53,276 nucleotides of DNA from a bacterium (GCA_030606215.1 JAUWGW010000003.1:68407-121682); one strand, 5' to 3'. Counted from the stretch's first letter, positions 1-8,828 are shown. Translations and numbers: made by a program. Notes: generated by a model not told the origin, from the letters alone.

Positions 1-347
1 TCATTTTCTCTCTTGCAGTTCCGCTTTTCCTTGCGGCGAGTCTTCTTTTTGGAAATATCAATGGTGTCATGAATGCCCCTGCCGGTGCCAATGTAGTCCT
101 GTTTGTGTCCGGGATTTTCTGTGTTGGCATTGCGAATGCCTTTAACTACAAAAGCATAAAATTGATCGGGACGTCCATAAGTTCCAATTTTGTCCTCATT
201 ACTCCTTTCTTTACAGCAGTAGTTTCTTACTTTATTTTTGGTGAGGTTTTAAGTTCCTTGCAGGTGATATCCGGCATTGTGCTTGTATCCGGGTGTATTG
301 TGCTATTGCGCGGAGCCAATCTGGTTCATCGTAAAGCACAATGCTAA
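1..347 (+). CDS. EamA/DMT-family transporter, C-terminal part (5' end outside window)
   Basis: The reading frame is open from the left edge (frame beginning at base 3), so the Met at base 69 is internal and only the last ~114 residues are present. The fragment is almost entirely hydrophobic, with about four membrane helices. The last helix pair resembles the C-terminal end of EamA (drug/metabolite transporter superfamily) repeats, with a short pre-helix reading FGEVLSSLQVISG followed by a Gly/Val-rich final helix and a short basic tail. EamA proteins are inner-membrane permeases for metabolites or drugs; the substrate cannot be told from this fragment. It converges on the minus-strand aroD operon. 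Confidence 0.75.
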   Translation, partial: IFSLAVPLFLAASLLFGNINGVMNAPAGANVVLFVSGIFCVGIANAFNYKSIKLIGTSISSNFVLITPFFTAVVSYFIFGEVLSSLQVISGIVLVSGCIVLLRGANLVHRKAQC

Positions 348-540
348 AGATAATGTGGCAGTAGAAATCCTTAGAAATTAGGCAAAAAGGGTACATATTG
401 AAGGTCTGATAAGAGACATTATGTAAACTACGGGATAGAGCAAAGTAATGTCTCAACTACAGTATGTAAGTATCCTAATCTACAATACTTAGGTGGGCTT
501 GTTAAGCTACTACATTAGCATTTTTGAGCACAATGCTGTG

Positions 541-594
541 TTGTCATTCTGAGCACATTCGTTTCACTCAGTATAAACTCCGCGAAGAATCTAT
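541..594. repeat. dispersed repeat element, GTCATTCTGAGC ... GCGAAGAATCT type
   Basis: The stretch begins GTCATTCTGAGC and ends CGCGAAGAATCT, the two conserved ends of a short palindromic element I recall as common in the intergenic DNA of many uncultured bacterial genomes. It lies between the convergent EamA and aroD genes and its right end overlaps the aroD stop codon (591-593). The rest of the gap from 348 to 540 shows no gene or clear terminator. Confidence 0.45.
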
Positions 595-1319
595 AGGAGG
601 TATTTTTTTAACTCAGCATGGAGGGAGGATACACTCATCTGCCCGGATGCGACAGGTTCAGCTATGTATCCATAACTGAGGCATGAGCCGAAGAGAGGTG
701 CGATAATGCGGGAGTTTGTCCCCAGGTCGCCGAGTAAGATAGTTACAAGGGGGTGTTCCCTGGAGTGTTTCAGCGTGAAGCACATAAGCCTCGCTATATC
801 CTCTGCAGAATTGGCGAAAGCAGCAATCTTTGTTATATCCGCTCCTGAGGATAGAGATTCAGATAGTAATTTCTCAATTTCATCATCTGGTGGTGTTTCT
901 GTCAGATTATGTTCTGAAATTATCACACTTTTATTGTGTGACTTTGCTATTTTTATTACTTCATCTCGTATCTCGGCTGTGAGTTCAATATCTATTGCAT
1001 CAACCTCTGGTATGAGTTCTCTGAAGAGTTCGAGCCTCTCACCTTCCTCAAAATTGTATCCTTCTCCCTTTCTTATCGTCGCTATAATTGGTATTTGAAA
1101 CTGTTTCATTTCTGTGAGGGAATTTGCCACTACTTCCCTGCCTTCCTCATGTAGCCGGTCAGCTCTCAATTCCAGAATGTCAACAATATCTCTCTCTACA
1201 AGCTCAGGGAGTTGCGAAAGTTCGCTTTTTAAATGAACTGTTCCAACAATTCTGGGAATTCTCCCGATTTCAAAGTTTCCGAATTTCACCGTAGGATTCT
1301 CTCTGGCCATGAATCTCAT
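591..1319 (-). CDS. aroD: 3-dehydroquinate dehydratase, type I
   Basis: This cytoplasmic shikimate-pathway enzyme dehydrates 3-dehydroquinate to 3-dehydroshikimate. The 242-residue product has the usual type I length and a single TIM-barrel domain. Visible catalytic residues are the proton-shuttling His137 in SEHNLTETP and the Schiff-base Lys164 in ADITKIAAFA; the N-terminal ILELRADRL strand is also typical. It is the last gene of a minus-strand run glyA-folC-EF-like-M20-aroD and its start overlaps the end of the peptidase gene by four bases. A second Met (residue 4) is an alternative start. The chemistry is secure from the motifs. Confidence 0.92.
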   Translation of the reverse strand: MRFMARENPTVKFGNFEIGRIPRIVGTVHLKSELSQLPELVERDIVDILELRADRLHEEGREVVANSLTEMKQFQIPIIATIRKGEGYNFEEGERLELFRELIPEVDAIDIELTAEIRDEVIKIAKSHNKSVIISEHNLTETPPDDEIEKLLSESLSSGADITKIAAFANSAEDIARLMCFTLKHSREHPLVTILLGDLGTNSRIIAPLFGSCLSYGYIAEPVASGQMSVSSLHAELKKYLL

Positions 1320-2659
1320 TCTGCGAAGTTTTTCATAATTAGTGCAATGTGTTTGATGCCTTCAATAAAATCAGTAATTCTAATATTTTCATTAGGCGCG
1401 TGTGGGTTAGATTCGGCATAATCCACTCCGACGGAAACACATGGGATATTCAATCTGCCGCAGAGATTGTACATTGGACCTGTTCCTTTTGATGTAGGAT
1501 AAATGACAGGTTCAAGGTCGTAAATTTCTCTTGCAGACTCTATCGCTATGCGAGAAATTTCAGCATCAAGGGGTGTTTTAAAAGGTTTTGCCTCCCCGAG
1601 CTTGTGAATCTGTATTTCCGGAAACTCTTTTTTCAAGTGGTTCTCCAATTTCTTCAGAATGTCATCCGGCTCCTGTTCAGGGACGAGACGGAAATCAATT
1701 TTGGCAGTCGCCTCATGCGGCAGGACTGTTTTTGACCCCGGGCCTGTGTATCCGGCCCTGAGCCCGCAGATGGTGCATGTAGGTTCGCTTAAATCGCGCA
1801 GTATGCGTTTCTCTCTTTTAAGCCCAAGGAGAAAATTCTTAATTCCTAAACTCTTCTTAATCCTTTCATCTTCCAGTGGGATACTCTTAATAACTTTTTT
1901 CTCTTCCTCTGTCAGAGGGACTACATTCTCATAAAAACCGTCAATTAATATTCTTTCCTGCCTGTTTTTCAGACTATTCAGAGCCCAGGTCAGTTTCCAC
2001 GCAGGGTTTGGAATTGTCGTGGCGCGGGAAGAATGAACATCTCTCATCATTTCCTTGACTTCAAGCTCAACATATAAAATACCTTTAACTCCAAGATATA
2101 TACCGGGTCTTCCCTCAAAATTTTTCTCCCCTGACTCCCAAATACAGCAATCAGCATTGAGCAGATTGCTGTTCTCCTGAACTATCTTATCAAGGTTGGG
2201 ACTGCCAATCTCCTCCTCTCCTTCTACAAAAAATATGATATTAACCGGTGGGGTGCCAACCACCTTCAAAAATGCCTCAACAGCAGACAATCTTGCTATA
2301 AGGTCACCTTTGTTATCTGAAACGCCCCGCGCATATAGCTTCCCGTCGACTAATGAAGCTGAAAATGGTTCATAATCCCATTCCGGGAGGGGTTCTGGCG
2401 GCTGGACATCATAGTGGTTATAAAAGAGAATTGTCTTACTTCCCTTCCCTTTTATCCTGCCATATATTGCCGGGAATCCTTCGTCAACCTGAAGATACTT
2501 TACCTCAGCCCCAAGTTCCAGAAGAAAACTTTTAACAAGTTCTCCTGTTTCTCTCATCCCAGCATTTTGGGTTGAGATGCTCTTCTGCCTGCAAAGTTTC
2601 TGCAGTTTCTCTACAAATTTGTCCTTGTTCTCGTCAATATATGCAAAGATATTTTGCAT
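1316..2659 (-). CDS. M20-family metallopeptidase (dipeptidase-like)
   Basis: This is a zinc peptidase of the M20 family (ArgE/DapE/PepV/carnosinase superfamily), probably a cytoplasmic dipeptidase or amidohydrolase. The 447-residue protein shows the metal-binding HYDVQP motif near residue 80, the bridging Asp in GVSDNKGD near 116, the catalytic and metal Glu pair in VEGEEEIGS near 150, and a dimerisation domain insert from roughly 190 to 330 (HSS motif after RDVHSS). Length and motif order match the DUF-free dipeptidase branch that also contains CNDP-like enzymes. It is translationally coupled to aroD downstream. The substrate is not predictable from sequence alone. Confidence 0.88.
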   Translation of the reverse strand: MQNIFAYIDENKDKFVEKLQKLCRQKSISTQNAGMRETGELVKSFLLELGAEVKYLQVDEGFPAIYGRIKGKGSKTILFYNHYDVQPPEPLPEWDYEPFSASLVDGKLYARGVSDNKGDLIARLSAVEAFLKVVGTPPVNIIFFVEGEEEIGSPNLDKIVQENSNLLNADCCIWESGEKNFEGRPGIYLGVKGILYVELEVKEMMRDVHSSRATTIPNPAWKLTWALNSLKNRQERILIDGFYENVVPLTEEEKKVIKSIPLEDERIKKSLGIKNFLLGLKREKRILRDLSEPTCTICGLRAGYTGPGSKTVLPHEATAKIDFRLVPEQEPDDILKKLENHLKKEFPEIQIHKLGEAKPFKTPLDAEISRIAIESAREIYDLEPVIYPTSKGTGPMYNLCGRLNIPCVSVGVDYAESNPHAPNENIRITDFIEGIKHIALIMKNFAE

Positions 2660-2670
2660 TCTTTGGATTT

Positions 2671-2730
2671 TTACTTTGAGACCTTAACCTTTATCTTGAT
2701 TGTTTTCCCGCAGTGAGGACACTTTTGCAC
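2671..2730 (-). CDS. possible 19-residue zinc-knuckle peptide or remnant
   Basis: Immediately after the stop of the EF-Tu-like gene, a GTG start at 2730 opens 19 codons containing CPHCGK followed by an alternating Lys/Val-Ile tail (TIKIKVKVSK). A single CxxC knuckle could be half of a zinc ribbon, or the tail of an ancestrally fused ribbon domain. There is no good ribosome-binding site, so translation is doubtful. It fills most of the gap before the M20 gene. Confidence 0.2.
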   Translation of the reverse strand: MQKCPHCGKTIKIKVKVSK

Positions 2731-2731
2731 T

Positions 2732-2989
2732 TCAAGCAATAACCTTATACACAGTATCGTGCGGCCTGACTCGCTCTTTAACTTTTGTCCCGACGCTATC
2801 TCCTTTCTTTGCGACTTCAATTGCCTCGTGTTCAATCTGCATAGATTCTACTTTCTGCTCAAAGTTTGTTGTGTGTCCCCGAATGGCAATCGTATCTCCT
2901 ACTTTCAGCTCGCCTTCAGAGATCTCAATAACAGCGGCTTCCACATGGCTGAAATATTTTGCAACCTTACCGATTTTTTTCTCTTCCAT
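2732..2989 (-). CDS. EF-Tu domain 2-like small protein (translation factor beta-barrel)
   Basis: This 85-residue protein consists of a single OB-like beta-barrel resembling domain 2 of translational GTPases: IGKVAKYFSHVEAAVIEI, then GELKVGDTIAIRG, and a C-terminal strand block ending VKERVRPHDTVYKV. It has no GTPase domain. Such stand-alone barrels are known as elongation-factor-like proteins and also occur at the C-terminus of U32 peptidases; their role is not established. The start at 2989 is chosen because AGGAGGTGAG lies directly upstream, although the frame stays open 13 codons further. It sits between folC and the M20 gene in the glyA operon. Confidence 0.8.
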   Translation of the reverse strand: MEEKKIGKVAKYFSHVEAAVIEISEGELKVGDTIAIRGHTTNFEQKVESMQIEHEAIEVAKKGDSVGTKVKERVRPHDTVYKVIA

Positions 2990-3049
2990 TTCCCTCACCT
3001 CCTCCTGTGCGAATTGTATCACAACCATCAGTTGGGTGGAAGATTAAAA

Positions 3050-4489
3050 TCAAGCTTGATTACTTTGATCACGTATAAGATTCAAATACTGCAGTATTTC
3101 TCCAACAAGGAAAAAGGAACCCGCAACACAGACTAAGCTCTCATCTTCTGCCTCGTTTAATGCAATTTTCATAGCATCGGCGGAGGAATTTGCTGAGTGA
3201 AGCAGTCTCGTTTTAGATTGCCACGTCGTCCCGAACGTCTTCGGGACTCCTCGCAATGACATATTGGGGTGGGTATTCACGTTTTTACACAGCCTTGCCA
3301 GGTTTTTTTTCAGATATAATGGCTCTGCCGCCCTTGGATTATTCGCTTTTGTAAGAATTATCTTATATGCAATAGGAAATAACTCCTTCCCTACCCCGCT
3401 GATATCTTTATCAGTACAAATTCCGAAGACAAGAACAATCTTTTTCTCCGGGAAAAGTCTTTTTATTGTGGACGCAAGACTTCTGGAAGCGGCTGGATTG
3501 TGGGCACCATCCAGAAGAATTGGGGGTTTTCCGGGAAACAGTTGAATTCTTCCCGGCCAGGTTGTTTTTTTAAGTCCCCTCTTTATGTAAACCGGGTCAA
3601 TCCCGAGAAACTCCGCTGAACAAAGCGCAGCTCCAGCGTTTAGAATCTGGTGTTTTCCGAGGAGAGGAACTGAAAGAAGGTCATAACTATTTTTGGTTCC
3701 ATATACCTTAAACTTACATCCTTCAAGAGAAATGGATTCCTCTTCAAGATAGATTTGATGTGAGCTCGAAATTCCCGGTGAATCATTTTTCATCCGAACT
3801 TCCGTCATTACAGAGTTTTTCTCTCTACATTTCTCAAGCAGAACCTTGCGCACATCCCTTTTCTGAGTAGTGGTTATGACAGGGATTCCTTCTTTTATAA
3901 TTCCGCTTTTCTCCTTAGCAATTGCAACCCGTGTTTCCCCAAGTTCTCCTGTATGGTCAATATCAATGCTTGTGAAAATGGAGTTCAGGGGTGTTACAAC
4001 ATTTGTTGCATCAAGCCTCCCCCCCATCCCGACCTCAAGAACAGCAAAATCCACTTCTTCACTTGCAAAGTAAAGAAAAGCCATCGCTGTATATATTTCA
4101 AAGAAACTTGGTTTTTCAAGACAATCCTTTTTTAGTTTCTCAACTGCAGATTTTATATCTTCTACAAGAATACATATTTTCTCCTCGGGTATCAACTCAT
4201 CTCCGATTCTTATTCTCTCCCTGAAAGAGATGAGGTGTGGGGAGCTATAAAATCCGGTTTTGAAACCAGCTTCCTTCAGAATAGATGTAAGCATCGCTCC
4301 AGTGGAACCTTTACCGTTCGTCCCTGTAATGTGAATAGCCTTGATTGAATTGTGGGGATTACCGAGATAATTTAGAAGTTTTTCGGTACGTGAGATACTA
4401 TATGTTTTCTTATTATATTTTGAAGGAGGTTTTCTCTCATAATCAACAAAACTCTCAAGGTAAGACAGTGCTTCATCATACTTGCTCAT
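3050..4489 (-). CDS. folC: bifunctional folylpolyglutamate synthase / dihydrofolate synthase
   Basis: This is a Mur-ligase-family ATP-dependent enzyme that adds glutamate to dihydropteroate or folates in the cytoplasm. The 479-residue product carries the P-loop GTNGKGS (56-62), the SSPHL folate-loop motif near 83, the EVGMGGRLDATN block near 152 and the DGAHNP motif opening the C-terminal domain. At ~479 residues it is about 40 longer than usual. Part of the excess is a stretch at residues ~410-425 encoded by an in-frame palindromic repeat (see 3216-3262). The insert falls between strands of the C-terminal domain, so activity is probably retained. It follows glyA by 9 bp; linkage to glyA makes a one-carbon/folate unit. 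Confidence 0.93.
   Translation of the reverse strand: MSKYDEALSYLESFVDYERKPPSKYNKKTYSISRTEKLLNYLGNPHNSIKAIHITGTNGKGSTGAMLTSILKEAGFKTGFYSSPHLISFRERIRIGDELIPEEKICILVEDIKSAVEKLKKDCLEKPSFFEIYTAMAFLYFASEEVDFAVLEVGMGGRLDATNVVTPLNSIFTSIDIDHTGELGETRVAIAKEKSGIIKEGIPVITTTQKRDVRKVLLEKCREKNSVMTEVRMKNDSPGISSSHQIYLEEESISLEGCKFKVYGTKNSYDLLSVPLLGKHQILNAGAALCSAEFLGIDPVYIKRGLKKTTWPGRIQLFPGKPPILLDGAHNPAASRSLASTIKRLFPEKKIVLVFGICTDKDISGVGKELFPIAYKIILTKANNPRAAEPLYLKKNLARLCKNVNTHPNMSLRGVPKTFGTTWQSKTRLLHSANSSADAMKIALNEAEDESLVCVAGSFFLVGEILQYLNLIRDQSNQA
3216..3262. repeat. palindromic dispersed repeat inserted in frame inside folC
   Basis: On the plus strand the element begins GATTGCCACGTCGTCCC and ends CCTCGCAATGAC. 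It contains a perfect 8-bp inverted repeat, GTCCCGAA and TTCGGGAC around a 4-base loop (3228-3247). Its ends match the GTCATTGCGAGG ... GACGTGGCAATC repeat that I recall as widespread between genes in many uncultured bacteria. Here it is translated as part of FolC, adding a peptide that reads SLRGVPKTFGTTWQS. A partial relative lies at 5766-5805. Confidence 0.7.
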
Positions 4490-4498
4490 GCTCTGACT

Positions 4499-5749
4499 TT
4501 AGACTTTGGACTTTTCTGTATAGATGGGAAACTTTTCACAGAGAGCTTTAACTTCTTCTCTGATTTCTTGGCGAAGATTTTTATCAAGTTTACTCTTAAG
4601 AACTTTGCTAATCCTAAGGACGATTTCTTCTACTTCCCCTTCTTTCATCCCTCTGGTTGTGATAGCAGGAGTCCCGAGCCTTATTCCGCTCGTTACAGTT
4701 GGTGGAGTCTCATCAAACGGGACGCTATTTTTATTTACGATAATTCCTGCCTCATCAAGAATATCAGCGGCTTCAGCTCCTGTTATTCCCGTATCTACCA
4801 GGTTCACAAGAACAAGATGGTTATCCGTTCCACCTGACATTAATTTGAACCCTTCTTTCTTGAGACAATCTGCCATATGTTTGGCATTTTTTACCACCTG
4901 TCTTTGATATTCCTTAAACTCAGGTCTCAGTGCTTCACCAAAAGCAACTGCCTTAGCGGCAATCACGTGCATAAGAGGACCTGATTGAATCCCGGGGAAA
5001 ACTGCTTTATCTATTAATTCTGCATATTGGCCTTTGCACATGATCATACCACCTCTGGGGCCCCGCAGTGTCTTATGAGTTGTTGTTGTGACAAAATCAG
5101 CATAGGGTATTGGGTCAGGATGAAGTCCCGTTGCAATGAGTCCGGCAATGTGAGCAACGTCAGCGACCAGATATGCTCCGACCTCATCTGCAATTTTTTT
5201 AAATTCCTTGAAATCAATGGCTCTTGGATATGCGCTCGCTCCAACCATTATTAGTTTTGGTTTCTGCTTAATAGCGAGCGAATGCACCTCCTTCATGTCA
5301 ATTACTTCTTTATCCCTGCTCACTCCATAAAAGATTACTTTATACCACCTTCCGGAGAAGTTCTGTTTCACTCCATGAGTAAGATGTCCGCCATGAGATA
5401 TATGCATTGAAAGTATTGTATCACCTTCTTCAAGCAATGCGAAATATACAGCCAGATTTGCTTGAGAACCGCTATGCGGCTGAACATTTACGTGCTCAGC
5501 TTTGAAAAGCTCTTTTGCCCGCTTGATTGCAAGTTCTTCTACCTCATCAACATATTCACAGCCGTTATAATACCTTTCGCCGGGGTATCCTTCAGCATAC
5601 TTATTTGTCATTATAGAACCCTGAGCCTCAAGTACGGCAGAACTTGCGTAGTTTTCAGACGCTATAAGGTTAACCTTGTATTGCTGGCGTTTTAGTTCCC
5701 TTGAAAAAATCTCAGCTGTTTCCATATCCTGTTTACGTATTGCACTCAT
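4499..5749 (-). CDS. glyA: serine hydroxymethyltransferase
   Basis: This PLP enzyme interconverts serine and glycine while charging tetrahydrofolate with a methylene group; it supplies C1 units and glycine. The 416-residue length is standard. The PLP-binding lysine is Lys226 in the [14 protein letters not shown] signature. N-terminal [12 protein letters not shown] and the NKYAEGYPG block with the tetrahydrofolate- and PLP-contacting residues are intact. It is the first gene of the minus-strand operon with folC directly downstream, which fits joint folate and one-carbon metabolism. A promoter is seen at 5835-5863, giving a leader of about 75 bases. Confidence 0.96.
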   Translation of the reverse strand: MSAIRKQDMETAEIFSRELKRQQYKVNLIASENYASSAVLEAQGSIMTNKYAEGYPGERYYNGCEYVDEVEELAIKRAKELFKAEHVNVQPHSGSQANLAVYFALLEEGDTILSMHISHGGHLTHGVKQNFSGRWYKVIFYGVSRDKEVIDMKEVHSLAIKQKPKLIMVGASAYPRAIDFKEFKKIADEVGAYLVADVAHIAGLIATGLHPDPIPYADFVTTTTHKTLRGPRGGMIMCKGQYAELIDKAVFPGIQSGPLMHVIAAKAVAFGEALRPEFKEYQRQVVKNAKHMADCLKKEGFKLMSGGTDNHLVLVNLVDTGITGAEAADILDEAGIIVNKNSVPFDETPPTVTSGIRLGTPAITTRGMKEGEVEEIVLRISKVLKSKLDKNLRQEIREEVKALCEKFPIYTEKSKV

Positions 5750-5765
5750 TTATTTTTTAAGTCCC

Positions 5766-5805
5766 TGGATTCCAACCTCGCTCGCAATGACATAGGATTC
5801 TCTTG
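5766..5805. repeat. partial dispersed repeat (CTCGCAATGACATAGGATT)
   Basis: The sequence CTCGCAATGACATA shares 14 bases with one end of the element inside folC (CTCGCAATGACATA at 3250-3263). It lies in the leader of glyA, between its promoter and its start codon, so it would be transcribed. Only one end of the element is recognisable. Confidence 0.4.
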
Positions 5806-5834
5806 AGCATTTACTATTGGCTTCAACACATGGA

Positions 5835-5863
5835 ATGTTAACATTATCGCAAATGTCTGTCAA
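5835..5863 (-). promoter_or_regulatory. sigma70-type promoter for the glyA operon
   Basis: On the minus strand TTGACA (5863-5858) and TAACAT (5840-5835) are separated by 17 bases. The -35 is perfect and the -10 matches four of six. It points at glyA. The surrounding 5750-5984 gap contains no gene; the right part holds the GGGAGG ribosome-binding site of the divergent gene at 5985. Confidence 0.6.
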
Positions 5864-5984
5864 TTGCAAAAATAAATTTTACTATTCCATTAGGGGCTGA
5901 AATCTGTTATATTTACTCAAAGGGGAAATTGTAAACTTTTTCCCTGATAATCAACCTTAAGTTAAAAGTAATGGGAGGTGTGTT

Positions 5985-7055
5985 ATGAAAATCGGGACAA
6001 AAGACTATAAACAATCTGAACTAAAGCGTAAAATTGGGAATCTATCCCAGCTTGGCGGCACACGACACTATGAGCTATCTTCAGGCAGTTCCAAAGGGTT
6101 GAGGGCCATTGACTTTAATACGGGCACAGGATTCTACTTTACGACACTGCCGGACAGGGCTCTGGATATATCCATTGCTCATTATAAGGGTATAAACCTT
6201 GTCTATCAAACGCCTAATGGCGAAGTCAACCCGGCATATTATGATCCTAGCGGTCTGGAGTGGCTCAGGATTTTCTTTGGCGGACTTCTAACCACGTGTG
6301 GATTGACGTATTTTGGGCCTCCGGGTAAAGATGGTGATGAAGACTTAGGATTGCACGGCCGTTGCACGGCAACACCGGCCAGGCAGGTTTGTGATACTTC
6401 CCACTGGGATGCCGACGAGTATGTAATGGAGGTTTCAGGCTTAATAGAAGAGTGTTGTCTTTTCGGCGACAAAGTGCGGCTGGTCAGAAACATATCGTCT
6501 CGAATCGGTAAAAAATCACTGGTTATAAGAGACAGGGTAGAAAATTTCGGGTTCAGTAAGGCACCTTTTACTATTCTGTATCATGTGAATGGTGGTTTTC
6601 CTCTGTTAGATGATGGAACTTATCTTATTATCTCAGCAGTTAAAATGGAACCTTGTGACGAACATTCTAAAAAATATGTAGATAAAGCGAAAGATTTTAC
6701 CAGTCCCAAACCCGGGTTCCAGGAGCAAAACTATTTGCATTCTATGCTGGCTGATAAGGAAGGATATGGATATGCCGCCCTGATTAATCCCGGAATCGCT
6801 GATGGTTTGGGTCTATATTTAAAGTTCAGGATAGATACCTTGCCATTTCTGTCAGAATGGAAGATGATGGGTGAGGGTGATTATGTAGTAGGCATGGAAC
6901 CGTGCAATGTGAAAATTGATAACCGTGCTGTTTTAAAAGAGAAGAAAATACTTCCATATCTAAAACCGGGTGAAGTTAAAAACATGTATCTTGAAATCGG
7001 CGTTCTGGAAGGCAGTCAGGAAATAGATAAATTTACACAACAAGAACATTTTTAA
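5985..7055 (+). CDS. DUF4432 aldose-1-epimerase-like protein
   Basis: A galactose-mutarotase-fold protein of the DUF4432 branch, 356 residues and apparently full length. Landmarks are the strand block LPDRALDISIAHYKGINLVY (residues ~58-77), the LGLHGRC motif near 124 with a candidate catalytic His, and the MEPCNV motif near the C-terminus, with the Glu that in mutarotases acts as base. The family is thought to act on sugar anomers or sugar derivatives, but no substrate is established. A GGGAGGTGTG site nine bases ahead supports the start. It is a single-gene unit convergent with the fucosidase gene, so a shared role in sugar use is plausible. Confidence 0.82.
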   Translation: MKIGTKDYKQSELKRKIGNLSQLGGTRHYELSSGSSKGLRAIDFNTGTGFYFTTLPDRALDISIAHYKGINLVYQTPNGEVNPAYYDPSGLEWLRIFFGGLLTTCGLTYFGPPGKDGDEDLGLHGRCTATPARQVCDTSHWDADEYVMEVSGLIEECCLFGDKVRLVRNISSRIGKKSLVIRDRVENFGFSKAPFTILYHVNGGFPLLDDGTYLIISAVKMEPCDEHSKKYVDKAKDFTSPKPGFQEQNYLHSMLADKEGYGYAALINPGIADGLGLYLKFRIDTLPFLSEWKMMGEGDYVVGMEPCNVKIDNRAVLKEKKILPYLKPGEVKNMYLEIGVLEGSQEIDKFTQQEHF

Positions 7056-7141
7056 AAATATCAAAAATTATATTCCATTCCAAAAAAGATGGAGGCGTGA
7101 TTCTGAGCCCTCTTGCGACAATAGATCGGCTGTTGAATCTG

Positions 7142-8455
7142 TTATTGCTTTAAAAACAGTTCTATAACCGGCACGGCTACATCTGGTTTTTGTACTGGTA
7201 GAACCAATGTCAGAGTTTTAGAGTTTATTTTTTCAGACATGGAAGAATGTTCTTTTTCCATATTATGTTTTTCTATTTTTATTTCAGAACCGTCGTTCAG
7301 TAATTGCGCATACTCAACCTTATCTGCCATATTATCAAGGTGAATGTGTTTAAATGGCCATGAAAAAATGTGCAGGTAAAGGCGATTACCATTCTGGGTG
7401 AACCTGTGGTCCTGAGGCGTTTTAAACTCACTCTGGGTTGCACCATAAATAGAACGTGAATGCAGCTTCATCCATTCACCTATGTCACTGAGTCTTTCCA
7501 GCGCTTTTGGCTCAAATTCACCTCTTGCTGTAGGTCCAACATTCAATATCATGTTTCCGCCCTTGGAGACTGTATCAATCAGCATCTTGATAAGCATTTC
7601 TGATGATTTCCATGCAAGATAGTTATCCCCAAAACTTCCAGAGCTATCTCTGTGATAACCCCAGCTTCCGTTCAATGTCTGGCACACTTCCCATACAACA
7701 GGCTTGCCATCCATGTGAACCCAGCCACTTGGTTGAAATTGCTCAGGAGTGTAAAGATCCTGCGGAATTTCTGTTCTGTTATTTATGACTACATCCGGCA
7801 TTAACTCACGAATCATTTTTATAAGTTTCTCGGATTGCCAGTCTTCTCTCCCTTTTCCCTTCATTCCGAGATATTCCTGTTGTGAGTAGGAAAAATCAAA
7901 GAATAAAACATCAATCTTTCCGAATTGTGTCATCAGTTCCCGAACCTGACCGTGCAGATACTCAGCATACTTTTTTATATCGCGGTCTTTTGCCTGTTTT
8001 TTGAATTCCTCATCATCGCGCTGTGGATGAATCCCGTCTATCGGGAACTCTGGGTGATGCCAGTCAATAAGGGAATAATATAAACCTATTTTAATTCCCT
8101 CTTTCCTGAAGGCTTCAACAAAGGGCGTAAGAAGGTCACGCTTTGCAGGAGTATTCGTTGCTTTGTAATCAGTAAGTTTTGAATCCCATAAGCAAAATCC
8201 ATCGTGGTGTTTTGTTGTTATGACAGCATACTTCATCCCTGCATCTTTTGCAGCTTTTGCCCAGACTTCGGGAACATATAAATCAGGGTCAAAGTGGTCA
8301 AAGTATTTTCGATACTCCTCATCTGTTATTTTCTCATAGTTCTTAACCCATTCATGTCGTGCGGCGACTGAGTAAATACCCCAGTGAATGAATAAGCCAA
8401 AGCGGTCATGAACAAACCAATCTGTTTTGCCCGGTGTAGATCCAGGTTTAAGCAT
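7142..8455 (-). CDS. alpha-L-fucosidase, glycoside hydrolase family 29
   Basis: A retaining GH29 hydrolase that releases L-fucose from glycans. The ~437-residue protein shows the family's N-terminal barrel motifs FGLFIHWGIYSV, ITTKHHDGFCLW (the paired His binds fucose) and the nucleophile strand IDVLFFDFSY, followed by the NVGPTARGEF block and a C-terminal beta-sandwich from about residue 340. No signal peptide is visible, so it is probably intracellular or acts on imported oligosaccharides. The start at 8455 is preferred over the upstream one at 8491 because GGGAGG precedes it and it avoids overlap with the upstream gene. The missing WND-type signature is normal for the shorter GH29 enzymes. 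Confidence 0.9.
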   Translation of the reverse strand: MLKPGSTPGKTDWFVHDRFGLFIHWGIYSVAARHEWVKNYEKITDEEYRKYFDHFDPDLYVPEVWAKAAKDAGMKYAVITTKHHDGFCLWDSKLTDYKATNTPAKRDLLTPFVEAFRKEGIKIGLYYSLIDWHHPEFPIDGIHPQRDDEEFKKQAKDRDIKKYAEYLHGQVRELMTQFGKIDVLFFDFSYSQQEYLGMKGKGREDWQSEKLIKMIRELMPDVVINNRTEIPQDLYTPEQFQPSGWVHMDGKPVVWEVCQTLNGSWGYHRDSSGSFGDNYLAWKSSEMLIKMLIDTVSKGGNMILNVGPTARGEFEPKALERLSDIGEWMKLHSRSIYGATQSEFKTPQDHRFTQNGNRLYLHIFSWPFKHIHLDNMADKVEYAQLLNDGSEIKIEKHNMEKEHSSMSEKINSKTLTLVLPVQKPDVAVPVIELFLKQ

Positions 8456-8468
8456 TGTATTATCCTCC

Positions 8469-8828
8469 CTATAACTTGTTGTCTTTGCCACCGTTAAGGG
8501 CGAGAAAGCTGTCTCTATCCATCAGGATCAGTGCCTTCATCAGCTTCTCGTTCTCCAGATAGCCCGGTCTGTCTTTCACATAGAGCATGCAGAGCATCTC
8601 TTTGAAACGCATTAGCTCGCCAAGTCTTCTTGCGCCCTCAAGAGCTTCCACCGTCAGGAATAGAAGTTCAAGAGCTCTCTCATAGCACCTTTTTACCTCG
8701 GAGAAATCCTCCGCCTTTACCCATTTTCCTGCGCGGTTCATCTCCGTGGCAATCATGAGAACTTGCTTGGAAAAGGGGAATTCCCTCCATCTCTCAACCG
8801 TCAGCTCTCTGTGATACTTAAGTTTCAT
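8469..8828 (-). CDS. unrecognised 119-residue helical protein paired with DUF5674 gene
   Basis: I do not recognise a named family. The product is predicted mostly alpha-helical and charged, with an internal LELLFLTVEALEGARRL helix resembling a four-helix protein of the kind found in ribosomal-protein S23-like or HEPN-like small proteins. The ATG at 8828 is chosen because the further in-frame start is a TTG. It overlaps the end of the DUF5674 gene by 11 bases, so the two are translationally coupled and probably act together. The fucosidase follows after 13 bases. Confidence 0.6.
   Translation of the reverse strand: MKLKYHRELTVERWREFPFSKQVLMIATEMNRAGKWVKAEDFSEVKRCYERALELLFLTVEALEGARRLGELMRFKEMLCMLYVKDRPGYLENEKLMKALILMDRDSFLALNGGKDNKL

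Noticed and set aside
2700-3047. Plus-strand frames opposite the EF-Tu-like gene
   Set aside because: The minus-strand product has family similarity and a good ribosome-binding site; the opposite frames are Ser/Phe-rich shadows.
7056-7141. Terminator between the convergent epimerase-like and fucosidase genes
   Set aside because: No stable stem followed by a T-run is visible in the 86-bp gap.
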